Of a stretch of 64,000 nucleotides of DNA, positions 26,524 through 35,568 are shown piece after piece. This DNA is from Pseudomonas sp. Root71 (GTDB taxonomy: Bacteria; Pseudomonadota; Gammaproteobacteria; Pseudomonadales; Pseudomonadaceae): contig NZ_LMHY01000028.1 in NCBI RefSeq assembly GCF_001429045.1, positions 171,996 to 235,995 on the forward strand. Direction: 5' to 3'. The number at the start of each line of letters is the position of its first letter. Positions within the stretch are counted from its first letter, which is position 1. The position numbers and the translations under genes are program-made. The notes below the pieces were generated by a model, which did no database searches, was not told where the DNA came from, and saw only the letters and a program-made list of their open reading frames with translations.

Positions 26524-27291
26524 ATGTCCAAGACTCAGTTGTTCGACCTCGACGGCAAGATCGCTTTCGTCTCCGGCGCCAGCCGTGGCATCGGTGAAGC
26601 CATCGCCAAACTGCTGGCCCAGCAAGGCGCCCACGTGATCGTGTCGAGCCGCAAGTTCGAAGGCTGCCAGCACGTCGCCGACGCGATCATCGCCGCCGGA
26701 GGCAAGGCCACCGCCGTTGCCTGCCATATCGGCGAAATGGAACAGATCAGCCAGGTCTTCGCCGGCATCAAGGAACAGTTCGGCCGCCTGGACATCCTGG
26801 TCAACAACGCCGCGACCAACCCGCAGTTCTGCAACGTGCTGGACACCGACCTCGGCGCCTTCCAGAAAACCGTCGACGTGAACATCCGCGGCTACTTCTT
26901 CATGTCCGTCGAAGCCGGCAAGTTGATGCGCGAAAACGGCGGCGGCAGCATCATCAACGTGGCCTCGATCAACGGCGTTTCACCGGGCATCTTCCAGGGC
27001 ATCTACTCGGTGACCAAGGCGGCGGTGATCAACATGACCAAGGTGTTCGCCAAGGAATGCGCGCAGTTCGGGATTCGCTGCAATGCCTTGCTGCCGGGCC
27101 TGACCGACACCAAGTTCGCCTCGGCACTGGTGAAAAACGAAGCCATCCTGAACACCGCGCTGCAACAGATCCCGCTCAAGCGCGTAGCCGACCCGAGCGA
27201 AATGGCCGGCGCAGTGTTGTACCTGGCCAGCGATGCTTCCAGCTACACCACCGGCGTTTCGCTGAATGTGGATGGCGGTTTCCTGTCCTGA
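26524..27291 (+). CDS. Short-chain dehydrogenase/reductase (SDR)
   Basis: This 255-residue classical SDR has cofactor motif FVSGASRGIGEA, then ILVNNAATNP. The catalytic serine is in INVASINGVSPG, and the Y-x-x-x-K pair is in GIYSVTKAAV. The C terminus ends TTGVSLNVDGGFLS, as is common in this family. It is co-oriented with the phosphotransferase gene 37 bp upstream, so the two may act on one hydroxy-acid substrate. Confidence 0.9.
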   Translation: MSKTQLFDLDGKIAFVSGASRGIGEAIAKLLAQQGAHVIVSSRKFEGCQHVADAIIAAGGKATAVACHIGEMEQISQVFAGIKEQFGRLDILVNNAATNPQFCNVLDTDLGAFQKTVDVNIRGYFFMSVEAGKLMRENGGGSIINVASINGVSPGIFQGIYSVTKAAVINMTKVFAKECAQFGIRCNALLPGLTDTKFASALVKNEAILNTALQQIPLKRVADPSEMAGAVLYLASDASSYTTGVSLNVDGGFLS

Positions 27292-27310
27292 TCGTCTGAA
27301 CAGCACAAAT

Positions 27311-27342
27311 CCCTGTAGGAGCGAGCCTGCTCGCTCCCACAG
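27311..27342. repeat. Single type-B REP hairpin
   Basis: CCTGTAGGAGCGAGC...GCTCGCTCCCACAG is a compact hairpin between the convergent SDR and small-lipoprotein genes. It could serve as a terminator for either. Confidence 0.8.
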
Positions 27343-27356
27343 CGTAAAAACCCGAT

Positions 27357-27578
27357 TTACTGCGTGACGCAACGCGTCGTGGTGGTGACTCGGGTCACCT
27401 GCCCGTCTTCAGCCCGTACATCGCCCAGGACATCGGTTTTATCCATGGCCTGGCAGGTGCGTTCAGGAGGGGGTGGAGTGACCACAGGCGGGGGTGGCGG
27501 ACTGGAGCAGCCGCCGAGGATCGCCACGCACAATGCCAGCGACAAGGGTGAGATAACGCGTTTCCCAAGAGTTTTCAT
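27357..27578 (-). CDS. Small proline-rich lipoprotein
   Basis: This 73-residue protein has a basic N terminus, a hydrophobic stretch and the lipobox ILGGCSS. A run PPPPPVVTPPPPERTC follows, then a short tail with two more cysteines. It should be lipid-anchored and span a little of the cell wall. ATG 27578 fits the signal peptide; the ribosome site is weak. I do not recognise the family. Confidence 0.7.
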   Translation of the reverse strand: MKTLGKRVISPLSLALCVAILGGCSSPPPPPVVTPPPPERTCQAMDKTDVLGDVRAEDGQVTRVTTTTRCVTQ

Positions 27579-27722
27579 AGGTTGACCCGCGATAAGTGAT
27601 AGACACATTTTTTGTGACAACAAAACCGGCGCGCAAAGTCCATACACCTGTCAAAAAAAATAAATATCTGCGAATCACTCATAGCGCAGCCCGTGGCCAA
27701 CACCCGTAAAAGCTGACAGTTC

Positions 27723-27974
27723 TTACATCGCCGTATCAGGCCGTTGCAAGGAATTACTGTCCAGTTCGTAACGCAGTTCTTCGATCAATACAGTGACCGA
27801 CTGCGCCGTCTGCAACGTGCTCATGTGCAGGCCACTGACCACCAGGTCCACCTGGCCCGACACCGGGTGGTAGAGCTTTACGGTCAGCGAATGGTCGCCG
27901 GTGACACTGCATTCGCAAGCCAGGGGTGAAAAACTGCGCTCGATCAGCATCCGCAGTTGCGCCTGGGTAATCAT
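27723..27974 (-). CDS. DUF1652-family small protein
   Basis: This 83-residue protein (start MITQAQLRMLIERSFSPLAC) matches the short Pseudomonas DUF1652 family as I know it: an N-terminal helix, a cysteine pair (ACEC) and beta-strands. The function is unknown. ATG 27974 overlaps the stop of a 15-codon open frame that has the better ribosome site, so its translation may depend on that leader. Confidence 0.7.
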   Translation of the reverse strand: MITQAQLRMLIERSFSPLACECSVTGDHSLTVKLYHPVSGQVDLVVSGLHMSTLQTAQSVTVLIEELRYELDSNSLQRPDTAM

Positions 27975-28018
27975 TGCAGCGAGGCCTGGCGGGTTGAAGC
28001 ATCGGGTAACTGGCTCAT
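27971..28018 (-). CDS. Possible 15-residue leader peptide upstream of the DUF1652 gene
   Basis: ATG 28018 follows AAGGA with an 8-base spacer and encodes MSQLPDASTRQASLQ. Its TGA overlaps the DUF1652 start (ATGA). The DUF1652 gene itself has no good ribosome site. The arrangement suggests coupled translation, but expression is untested. Confidence 0.4.
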   Translation of the reverse strand: MSQLPDASTRQASLQ

Positions 28019-28120
28019 GAGGCTGTTCCTTTTGGCGGTTTACCAAGGCGGCGCCGACGACTTGGAGCCATCTGCCGCACCTCCTCAGCCTAAAAACCAC
28101 CACACCGGGTCGACACATGA

Positions 28121-28152
28121 ATTTGCACCCTGCGCTCTAGTGCATTTGCACC
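28121..28152. promoter_or_regulatory. Repeated ATTTGCACC site near the DUF1652 promoter
   Basis: ATTTGCACC occurs at 28121-28129 and 28144-28152, 23 bp apart (about two turns). The second is part of GTGCA-TT-TGCAC. The sites lie upstream of the leader/DUF1652 unit and just after the LuxR-type regulator gene, which could bind them. Confidence 0.35.
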
Positions 28153-28158
28153 TTAACG

Positions 28159-29652
28159 CTACCCCCTGGGTCGCCATTCACTGGAGAACAGTCCCCGCTC
28201 CCTCGCCCAGACAATCGCCTCGCTGCGGCTGTGCACACCGAGCTTGGAATACACCGTCGCCACATGGTTGCGCACCGTGTTCGGCGCCAGCTTCAGGCGC
28301 GCGGCGATTTCCTTGTCGGCCCGGCCTTCGCAGATCAGCCCCAGCACATCGCGCTCCCGGGCGGTCAGGTCGGCGAAGGACACACCGGGCAGTTCCGGTG
28401 AGTTGAAGCGCTTCACGTTGGCCAGTTTTTCAATCAGCGTGCGGCTGAACCATGAGGCGTCCTTCATCACCTCCTCGATGGCCGACACCAGTTCCAGCTC
28501 GGTGCGCTTGCGCTCGGTGATGTCCATCAGCACCAGCAGATAACAGGGGATGCCCTGAATGTTCACGGTGTCCGCCGACACCGCGCAATCGATCAGCCCG
28601 GCGTCTTTCCTGCGCAGGCGCACGTCGATGCGATCCAGGCTGCCGGTTTTCTCCAATGCGGCGAACAACCGAGTGCGTGCGCCCTTGTCGTCGATGAAAT
28701 CGATCTGCGCGATGTTCTCGCCCAGCACCTCTTCACCCGGATAACCGAGCGTATCGAGGAACGCCTCGTTGACGTCCAGCACCACCTGGTCACCCGCGCC
28801 ACACACCAGTATTGGCACCGGAGACAGCCGAAACGCCTTGGCAAAGCGTTCTTCGCTTTGGCGCAGAGCCACTTCGGCCTTGTGTCGAGGCTCCATGTCG
28901 ACGAAGGAAAACAGCATGCAGGCCTCATCGTTGAGTTCCAGCGGCTGGCCGGCGACGATGACCTGCTTGCTGCCGCCATCCGGTAGCCGCAATTCGGCCT
29001 GCATCTGCGCGATGGTCCCCCCTTCGCGCAAACATTGCTTGGCCAATGCCTTGTTTTCGGCTTGCTCCAGTACATCCAGTTCATAGGTGGATGTGCCGAT
29101 CACCTGATCGCGAGAGTAGCCGGTCATTTCAAGGAAGCCGGGATTGACCTTGATGTAGCGCAGATCACTGAGGCGACAGATCACCGCTGGCGCGGGGTTG
29201 GCAGCGAAGGTTTTCTCGAAGCGCTGCTCGGCGCTGGCCCACTCGGTGACATCGTCCATGATCAGCACCAACGACTCTGGTTCGCCCTGGCTATCGGCCA
29301 GTACCAGGCTGCGCACGCGATGGACCCAGCTGTGCTCTTCTTCATCGGCCGCCGATGCCACCACCACCAGCACGTCACTAAACGTCTCGCCACGGGCCAC
29401 ACGGTTGATTGGATAGCTGTCGACCGGCACCAGGTGATTGTTGCGATAGCGCAGGACGAAGCGCTTGGCGTAGGCCTTGGCATCGGGCCCCAGATCGCTG
29501 ACCTGCGAGACGCCGTGCATGGCCAGGGCAGCCTCATTGGCCCAGCGAATGGTCTGGTCGGGGTCGAGCAGGATCACCCCGTCGGACAGCCCGGCGATGA
29601 TCTGCTGCAACTGGCGACGATTGGTTTCGGTGGTCAGGACGTCCTGGCTCAT
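28159..29652 (-). CDS. Triple-PAS, LuxR-type one-component regulator
   Basis: This 497-residue protein has three PAS domains: one from GVILLDPDQTIRWANEAALA, one from FAANPAPAVICRL to NPGFLEMTGYS, and one from LSPVPILVCG to EAFLDTLGYPGEE. The LuxR helix-turn-helix comes last (LTARERDVLGLICEGRADKE, ATVYSKLGVHSRSEA). There is no receiver or kinase domain, so it should sense a ligand or cofactor through PAS and bind DNA directly. Its neighbours are the DUF1652 unit downstream and a LysR gene upstream. The start ATG 29652 has only a modest site. Confidence 0.88.
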   Translation of the reverse strand: MSQDVLTTETNRRQLQQIIAGLSDGVILLDPDQTIRWANEAALAMHGVSQVSDLGPDAKAYAKRFVLRYRNNHLVPVDSYPINRVARGETFSDVLVVVASAADEEEHSWVHRVRSLVLADSQGEPESLVLIMDDVTEWASAEQRFEKTFAANPAPAVICRLSDLRYIKVNPGFLEMTGYSRDQVIGTSTYELDVLEQAENKALAKQCLREGGTIAQMQAELRLPDGGSKQVIVAGQPLELNDEACMLFSFVDMEPRHKAEVALRQSEERFAKAFRLSPVPILVCGAGDQVVLDVNEAFLDTLGYPGEEVLGENIAQIDFIDDKGARTRLFAALEKTGSLDRIDVRLRRKDAGLIDCAVSADTVNIQGIPCYLLVLMDITERKRTELELVSAIEEVMKDASWFSRTLIEKLANVKRFNSPELPGVSFADLTARERDVLGLICEGRADKEIAARLKLAPNTVRNHVATVYSKLGVHSRSEAIVWARERGLFSSEWRPRG

Positions 29653-29720
29653 TGCGACCCCACAAGTATGGTGACCCTGTGAAGAGTACGACCTTCGAGC
29701 TTAAGGTTAGTGCAACGAAC

Positions 29721-29752
29721 CCTGTGGGAGCGGGCTTGCCCGCTCCCACAGG
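29721..29752. repeat. Single type-B REP hairpin
   Basis: CCTGTGGGAGCGGGC...GCCCGCTCCCACAGG is a perfect hairpin between two minus-strand genes (LysR and the PAS-LuxR regulator). Confidence 0.85.
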
Positions 29753-29761
29753 AATTAGTGT

Positions 29762-30652
29762 TCAGTTGGAGTTTTGCAACACCAGTTCGCGCAACGTATC
29801 GAGAAACAGCTTGAGCACCGGCGAATCATCGTCCGCGCGGTACGTGGCGTACAGCGGCACCTCCGGCAACGCCGGGGTCAGGCGCCGGAACACCAGGCCC
29901 GCCGGCGCCAATTGCTCGATGGATGCCGGCAGCAACGCCACGCCGAAACCTGCCCGCACCAGGCTGAGCAAGGTTTGCACCTCGATCACCTGCTGGCGGA
30001 TCTGCGGGGTGAACCCGGCCTGGATGCAGCACTGGAAGAGAAAATCGGCGAACCGCGATTGCTTCAACTCCAGGGCGACGAATGGCTCCTGAGCCAGATC
30101 CGACGGCGCCAGGGTTTCACGCTTTGCCAACGGATGATCGACCGGCATGACCACCCGGATCGGCTCGTAGATCAGCAGTTCATTGCGCAACTGCGGGTCG
30201 TCATACCCGACCCGGAACACACAGGCGTCGATGCGTTTTTCCTTGAGCGCCTTGACCTGCGCCGCCGGGGTCATCTCATGCAGGCGCCAGTTTACTTGCG
30301 GATAACGCTCGCGAAACAGGTGCAAAGCCCGAGGCAGCACCCCGACCATCACTGAGCTGATCATGCCGATTTCCAGTTCGCCCAACTGGCCACGGCCGGT
30401 CTGGCGCGTCAGGTCCAGCGCGCGGTTGAGTTGTTCGAACACCAGCGGCGCCTGTTCCTTGAGCATCTGCCCGGCGGCGGTCAACTCGACCCGGTGATGG
30501 CTGCGCTCGAACAATGGCGTGCCCAGTTCCTCCTCCAGCAGACGGATCTGCTGGCTCAGGGGTGGCTGGCAGATATGCAAGCGGGTGGCGGCCCGGCCGA
30601 AATGCAGCTCTTCAGCCAGGGCCATGAAGTACCTCAGCAAGCGCAAGTCCAT
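29762..30652 (-). CDS. LysR-family regulator following the molybdenum hydroxylase genes
   Basis: This 296-residue LysR protein has a winged helix at the N terminus (MDLRLLRYFMALAEELHFGR, LHICQPPLSQQIRLLEEELG) and an effector domain of the CatR/BenM-like type (EIGMISSVMVG, VALLPASIEQL). It starts 5 bp after the stop of the molybdenum-subunit gene and is probably in that operon, so it may respond to the enzyme's aromatic or heterocyclic substrate. Confidence 0.88.
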   Translation of the reverse strand: MDLRLLRYFMALAEELHFGRAATRLHICQPPLSQQIRLLEEELGTPLFERSHHRVELTAAGQMLKEQAPLVFEQLNRALDLTRQTGRGQLGELEIGMISSVMVGVLPRALHLFRERYPQVNWRLHEMTPAAQVKALKEKRIDACVFRVGYDDPQLRNELLIYEPIRVVMPVDHPLAKRETLAPSDLAQEPFVALELKQSRFADFLFQCCIQAGFTPQIRQQVIEVQTLLSLVRAGFGVALLPASIEQLAPAGLVFRRLTPALPEVPLYATYRADDDSPVLKLFLDTLRELVLQNSN

Positions 30653-30657
30653 GCCCG

Positions 30658-32862
30658 TTATCCCAGGTTCAGCGGTGTAGAGCGCTGGCGCACGCCGATC
30701 AGGCTGAACAGGGCATTGGCAATGGCCGGGGCCACCGACGGGCTGCCCAGCTCACCGACACCACCGGGCTTGGCCGGATCGCCGTCGACCAGCAGGATGT
30801 CCACCGCCGGCATGTCCGACATGCGCGTCACCCGGTAATCATGGAAGTTGCTCTGCACCACCCTGCCTTGCTTGATGTCCATCCGATCGAACAACGCGTG
30901 GCCGAGCCCCCACATCAAGCCGCCGTAGATCTGCTCTTCAACGCCGCCGGGCGACACCGCCAGGCCGCAATCGACCACGCAGGTGAGCTTCTCGACCTTG
31001 ATCACGCCGTCCTTTTGCGACAGGCGCGCGACCACCGCAATGAAGCTGGTGTAACCCTGGTTCGTGGCGATTCCCAGCGCCGTGCCTTCGGGCAGCGGCT
31101 GCCCCCAGCCGGCACGCTCGGCAGCGCTTTTCAAAACAGCGACATGCCGTGGCCGGTCCTGCATGTTGGCCAGGCGAAAAGCCAACGGGTCTTGCCCGGC
31201 GCCATGGGCCAGTTCATCCATGAAGCTTTCCACGGCGAACACATTGGGGATGAAGCTCACCGAGCGATACCAGCCACTGGGCACCTGGCTCTCGTGCCTG
31301 ACCCATGTCAGGTCGAGGTTGGCCGGGCGATAGGCGAAATCCCAAGCGGTGATGGCTTCGGTGGTGCTGTAGTCCATTTTGTCGGGGCGCTCGAAATAGC
31401 CCGGCTCCCACTGCTCCGGCGAGGCCGGCGACACCGCGTCGAGCTGCAGCGCGGTCAAGCGACCCTGCGCATCCAGCGCACCTTTGGCCCGGTGCAGCGT
31501 GGCCGGGTGCATGAACAATGAACGCATTTCGTCTTCGCGGCTGTTCATCAGTTTCACCGGCACCCTGGCTTGCTGCGCCAGGTAGGCCACTTCGAACAAC
31601 CAATACTTGGCTTCCCGCGCTCCGAAGCTGCCGCCGGACACCCGTTCGTTGATGGTGACTTTGTCCTTGGTGAACTTGCATATGACTTGCGCCGCTTCCA
31701 GCGCCGACGAAGGCACCTGCACCCCGCCCCAATAGGTGATGGCGTTGTCCTTGACCTGCGCGGTGACGCAGATAGGTTCCAACGGATTCTGCACCTTGTA
31801 GGGCATGCGGTAATCGGCTTCGAGCAGCTTTGCCGCATTCGGCCATTGTGCGTTCACATCACCCGCAGCCATGGCGGACACCCGTTGCGCGCCTTTGTCC
31901 GCCAGCGCCGCTACCTGGGCCTTGGCCAGTTCATCACTGTCGAAACCCGCCAGCGGCGAGTCGCTCCACTGCACCTTGAGCAATTCGCGCCCCTGATGCG
32001 CGGCCCAGTAACTATCCGCCAATACCGCCACGCCTTCGACGTTACCGCCGAGGACATCGGGACGCCCCGGCACCTTGATCACCTTACGCACGCCCGGTAC
32101 CTGCAGCGCAGCCGCGCTGTCCACCGACACAACGGTCGCCCCCAGCACGGGAGCGCGTTGAATCACCGCCACCAGCATGTCCGGCAACACCACGTCGATG
32201 CTGTATTTGAAGCGCCCGCAGACCTTGGCCTGGGCATCGCGCTTGTGCCGCAGCTTGCCGATGTACCTGAACTGCGCCGGGTCCTTGAGCGTGACCTTGG
32301 CCGGTGCCGGCAGATGCGCGGCGACACCCACCAGTTCGCCATAACCGAGGCTGCGCTTGCTCGCCCCATGAACCACGCGGCCTTCTTCAGTGATGCAACT
32401 GTCGGGGCTGACTTTCCACTGTTTGGCAGCCGCCGTGATCAGCAACGCCCGGGCCGTGGCACCGGCCATGCGCAGGCGGTCGTATTCCAGCGAGACGCTG
32501 GTGCTGCCGCCGGTGGAGAAGACTTTCCAGATCGGGTGAATGTAGGTTTCGAAGAACGGATCTTCCGGCGAGATCACCTGCACGGTCATCGGATTGACGT
32601 CCAGTTCCTCGGCCACGCAGGCGGCCAGGGCCGTGTGTGTTCCAGTGCCGGAATCGTGTTTATGCACCACCAGCTTTACCGTGCCGTCGGGCAGGATACG
32701 CACCCAGGCGTTGGGTTCGAATTCACCGGCAGGTGCCGGGGCTTTCGGGTCAGTCGCGGCAAGGCTCGAAGGCAGGTAAAACGCAATGGCCAGGCCGGAA
32801 GCAACAGTCGCGGTTTGCTTGAGAAACACCCGTCGCGAAACATCCATCGGGGAGATCGTCAT
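30658..32862 (-). CDS. Molybdopterin-binding subunit of a xanthine-dehydrogenase-family hydroxylase (IorB-like)
   Basis: This 734-residue molybdenum subunit resembles isoquinoline 1-oxidoreductase beta. It starts with a Tat signal (SRRVFLKQ then a hydrophobic run), so the folded enzyme is exported. Cofactor and active-site landmarks include SGTGTHTALAACVAEEL, GGSFGAREAKYW and the C-terminal GGVGELGSPSVAPAIANALF, whose Glu is the catalytic base in this family. It should hydroxylate an N-heterocycle or oxidise an aldehyde. Its ATG overlaps the stop of the iron-sulphur subunit. No cytochrome c subunit is adjacent, and XdhC, a maturation factor for such enzymes, lies 10 kb away. Confidence 0.9.
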   Translation of the reverse strand: MTISPMDVSRRVFLKQTATVASGLAIAFYLPSSLAATDPKAPAPAGEFEPNAWVRILPDGTVKLVVHKHDSGTGTHTALAACVAEELDVNPMTVQVISPEDPFFETYIHPIWKVFSTGGSTSVSLEYDRLRMAGATARALLITAAAKQWKVSPDSCITEEGRVVHGASKRSLGYGELVGVAAHLPAPAKVTLKDPAQFRYIGKLRHKRDAQAKVCGRFKYSIDVVLPDMLVAVIQRAPVLGATVVSVDSAAALQVPGVRKVIKVPGRPDVLGGNVEGVAVLADSYWAAHQGRELLKVQWSDSPLAGFDSDELAKAQVAALADKGAQRVSAMAAGDVNAQWPNAAKLLEADYRMPYKVQNPLEPICVTAQVKDNAITYWGGVQVPSSALEAAQVICKFTKDKVTINERVSGGSFGAREAKYWLFEVAYLAQQARVPVKLMNSREDEMRSLFMHPATLHRAKGALDAQGRLTALQLDAVSPASPEQWEPGYFERPDKMDYSTTEAITAWDFAYRPANLDLTWVRHESQVPSGWYRSVSFIPNVFAVESFMDELAHGAGQDPLAFRLANMQDRPRHVAVLKSAAERAGWGQPLPEGTALGIATNQGYTSFIAVVARLSQKDGVIKVEKLTCVVDCGLAVSPGGVEEQIYGGLMWGLGHALFDRMDIKQGRVVQSNFHDYRVTRMSDMPAVDILLVDGDPAKPGGVGELGSPSVAPAIANALFSLIGVRQRSTPLNLG

Positions 32863-33326
32863 CACGCCTCCTTCGGCGCGTTGGCCGCGCGCTTGATCGC
32901 TTTGTTGATCCGCCCGTAAGTGCCGCAGCGGCACAGGTTGCCGGACATGGCATTGCGGATCGAATCGTCGGTCACCACGGCACCAGTGTTGAGCAACGCG
33001 GCGGCGGACATGATCTGACCCGATTGACAGTAACCGCATTGCGGCACATCTTCGGCAACCCAGGCCAGTTGCAGCGGATGCTGCTCAGTCGGCGACAAGC
33101 CTTCGATGGTGGTGATGCTGTGCCCCGCCACGGCGGCGACCGGCAGTTGGCAGGAGCGCACCGCGACGCCGTCCAGGTGAACGGTGCAGGCACCGCACAG
33201 GCCCATGCCGCAACCAAACTTGGTGCCGGTGAGTTTCAAGTGGTCACGCAGCACCCATAACAAGGGCATGGAGGGCGATGTCTCTGCCAGCTCGCGTCGT
33301 TCGCCGTTTACCGTGAATTCGATCAT
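32862..33326 (-). CDS. (2Fe-2S)-binding subunit of the molybdenum hydroxylase (IorA-like)
   Basis: This 154-residue protein carries two [2Fe-2S] sites: the plant-ferredoxin type (KFGCGMGLCGACTVH) and the helical type (QCGYCQSGQIM with LCRCGTYGRIN). It passes electrons from the molybdenum subunit. It has no signal peptide and should be exported with its Tat-tagged partner. ATG 33326 is the family start. It overlaps the large-subunit gene by one base and is divergent from a LysR gene at 33445. Confidence 0.92.
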   Translation of the reverse strand: MIEFTVNGERRELAETSPSMPLLWVLRDHLKLTGTKFGCGMGLCGACTVHLDGVAVRSCQLPVAAVAGHSITTIEGLSPTEQHPLQLAWVAEDVPQCGYCQSGQIMSAAALLNTGAVVTDDSIRNAMSGNLCRCGTYGRINKAIKRAANAPKEA

Positions 33327-33444
33327 TGTCAGGCTCCAAGAGAGCGGCCCGTCTTTGTGCAGGCCTGGTGATCGATTATTGGAAGCCTTGGGAAAAACGG
33401 GCCAGCGACGATTTCTGCCATCCTGTGTAAGTAGGACTAACAGC

Positions 33445-34335
33445 ATGTACAAGCGATACCCGTCGGTGCAGTCCATGAGCGCGTTCATCCAGGCGGCGCG
33501 CAGCGGCAGTTTCTCCAGCGCGGCGCGCAAACTCGACCTGACCCACAGCGCCATCAGCCAGCAGATCCGCTCGCTGGAAGACTTCATCGGCCAGCCGCTG
33601 TTCGTGCGCGAAGGCGGCGGCAGCAACCTGACCGATGCCGGGCAACTGTTCGCCAGTGTGTTGTCCGACGGCTTGGCGCAGATCGACCGGGCGCTGTCTT
33701 CGGTGAAGAACCGCAGCGTGGCCCAGCGCCTGACCCTCGACATCGACAGCGAACTGGCCCAGAGCTGGCTCAATCCGCGCCTGCCGCAGTTGCTGGACCT
33801 GTTGCCCGACCATGAGGTGGTGCTGTTGTCGATGCCACGCTCGGACCGCAGTGCATTCGAACGGGTGGACCTGGCCTTGCGCTACGGTTATGGCGACTGG
33901 GACGACTGCGAGATGACGCAGATTTGCGGGGACCGGGTGATGGCGGTGGCTTCACCGGAACTGCTGAAACGTCATGGTCTGGAACTGCCGTTGAGTCCGG
34001 CGCAGATCCTTCAACTGCCATTGCTGGGGTATACGCGACGGTCATGGATTCCGTGGCTGGATGCGGCCGGCATGCCTCCCGTCGAACCTGCGGCGCGGGT
34101 GGTGTTCGATAACGCAGCGAACCTGATTGCCGCTGCCGAGGCCGCCGTCGGTGCGGGACTGGTGCGTGGTTTGCTGGCCGCAGATGCCTTGCGCAGCGGT
34201 CGGCTGGTGGTGCTGAACGAGGCGCAGATTGCGGCGCATTACAACCTGTATGCGGTGTGGCCGCCGGGGCAGGCCGAGCGGGTGGCACCGGTGGTTGAGG
34301 CGGTCAAGCAGTTGGCTGAAAACACATTGCTTTAG
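33445..34335 (+). CDS. LysR-family regulator divergent from the molybdenum hydroxylase
   Basis: This 296-residue LysR protein (winged helix: SMSAFIQAARSGSFSSAARKL, THSAISQQIRSLEDFIG) belongs to the GcvA/AmpR-like type. ATG 33445 is chosen behind GTAGGA. It faces away from the iron-sulphur subunit gene across 118 bp, the classic place for an autogenous LysR activator. It is also oriented toward the decarboxylase gene row. Either unit may be its target. Confidence 0.87.
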   Translation: MYKRYPSVQSMSAFIQAARSGSFSSAARKLDLTHSAISQQIRSLEDFIGQPLFVREGGGSNLTDAGQLFASVLSDGLAQIDRALSSVKNRSVAQRLTLDIDSELAQSWLNPRLPQLLDLLPDHEVVLLSMPRSDRSAFERVDLALRYGYGDWDDCEMTQICGDRVMAVASPELLKRHGLELPLSPAQILQLPLLGYTRRSWIPWLDAAGMPPVEPAARVVFDNAANLIAAAEAAVGAGLVRGLLAADALRSGRLVVLNEAQIAAHYNLYAVWPPGQAERVAPVVEAVKQLAENTLL

Positions 34336-34410
34336 GGTCAAAAGATCGCAGCCTTCGGCAGCTCCTGCACTCGTCTCCCGTAGGAGCTGCCGAAGGCTGC
34401 GATCTTTGAT
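34336..34410. repeat. Type-A REP doublet
   Basis: AAAGATCGCAGCCTTCGGCAGC and GTAGGAGCTGCCGAAGGC form an inverted pair. The rest of the roughly 300-bp gap before the amidohydrolase (34411-34634) has no gene. It ends with a small GAACC/GGTTC hairpin near 34594 and the ribosome site AGGAG. Confidence 0.88.
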
Positions 34411-34634
34411 TTTCCTTCCCCCATATCGAACGCATATCAACCCCTCGCCCAATTAATATTGTACGAACCCGACACCCCCTTCCAATACTTGCCCCCAAGC
34501 AGCCAGCGTCCCGAGCCGGATGCGACCAGGCGAGGGAATGCGTGATGCTTTGCGCATAGAAATGGCCGATTACCCGGGACGTGGCTGCTGTGAACCGCAA
34601 GGTTCCCTTCCCCGCTATCAGGAGATCGACTTCA

Positions 34635-35564
34635 ATGATCATCGATATCAGCTGCTATCCCACCGATCTGGTGGACCTCGCCTGGAGGCATGACGGTGAC
34701 CCGTTCACCGGCGAGCGTCTGCTGGAGATGATGGATGGCCCGTACATGGTCAACGGCAAACCTCGCCGCATCGACAAAGCCTTCATCCAGCCACCCCAGG
34801 GCAACACCATCTACACCTGGACCGACGGCGATCTGACCGGCCGCGAGTCCATCGACGCCTACATGGCCTACACGCTGAAAATGGTCCAGACCTACCCGGA
34901 CCGTTTCATCGGCTGCTTCGTCTACAACCCGCGCTGCGGCGTGGAGAACGGCGTCGAGGCCATCGAGCGCTATGTCAAGGAACACGGCTTCAAGATGGTC
35001 CAGATGCAGGCCAATATGCACGCCTACCGTCCGGACCGCGCCCTGGACTGGGTGCGCCCCGCCTTCGAGAAATGCGCCGAGCTGGGCATCCCGGTCAAGC
35101 TGCACACCGGCGACGGGCCTTACAGCATCCCGTCGGAATGGGTGCCGATGATCAAGGAATTCCCCAACGTCGATTTCATCATGGCCCACTTCGGCGTGCA
35201 GACCGGCGGGGTCTACGTGTTCGAGCCGATGCAATGGGCGATGGAATTGCCCAACGTCTACTGCGAATCGGGCTGGTGCCTGCAGTCGCGGATCGTCGAG
35301 TTCGCCAAGGTCCTGCCGACCCACAAGATCCTGTTCGGAACCGATACGCCGCCGAACGAACCCGGCATGTGGCTGCGCCTGCTGGAAGTGTTGTGCCACG
35401 AACCGCCGCAGGGCCTGAACCTCGACGAGGACACCCTCGAAGAGTACCTGGGCAACAACACCGCACGGATGATCGGCCTCGAACCGACCCCGCCACCTCG
35501 TTCCGTTTGCGAAGCAGAGGCGCAGCTCAAGCGCCCCGTCACCACGCAACTGGCCAGGAGCTGA
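34635..35564 (+). CDS. Amidohydrolase-family protein lacking the HxH metal motif
   Basis: This 309-residue TIM-barrel protein belongs to the amidohydrolase_2 group, which includes aromatic decarboxylases such as ACMSD and LigW. Later landmarks are intact: KLHTGDGPYSIP (His), FIMAHFGVQTGG (His) and LFGTDTPPNEPGMW (Asp). The expected N-terminal HxH is replaced, however: it reads MIIDISCYPTDL, where the next gene reads MIIDTHLHPTNL. So this copy should bind metal poorly and may be a structural or regulatory partner. ATG 34635 follows AGGAG. The next gene starts 4 bp after its stop. Confidence 0.85.
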   Translation: MIIDISCYPTDLVDLAWRHDGDPFTGERLLEMMDGPYMVNGKPRRIDKAFIQPPQGNTIYTWTDGDLTGRESIDAYMAYTLKMVQTYPDRFIGCFVYNPRCGVENGVEAIERYVKEHGFKMVQMQANMHAYRPDRALDWVRPAFEKCAELGIPVKLHTGDGPYSIPSEWVPMIKEFPNVDFIMAHFGVQTGGVYVFEPMQWAMELPNVYCESGWCLQSRIVEFAKVLPTHKILFGTDTPPNEPGMWLRLLEVLCHEPPQGLNLDEDTLEEYLGNNTARMIGLEPTPPPRSVCEAEAQLKRPVTTQLARS

Positions 35565-35568
35565 ACCG

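Noticed and set aside
34411..34634. Possible sigma-54 promoter before the amidohydrolase genes
   Set aside because: I found TTGC-like stretches but no GG at the required distance; no -24/-12 pair could be supported.
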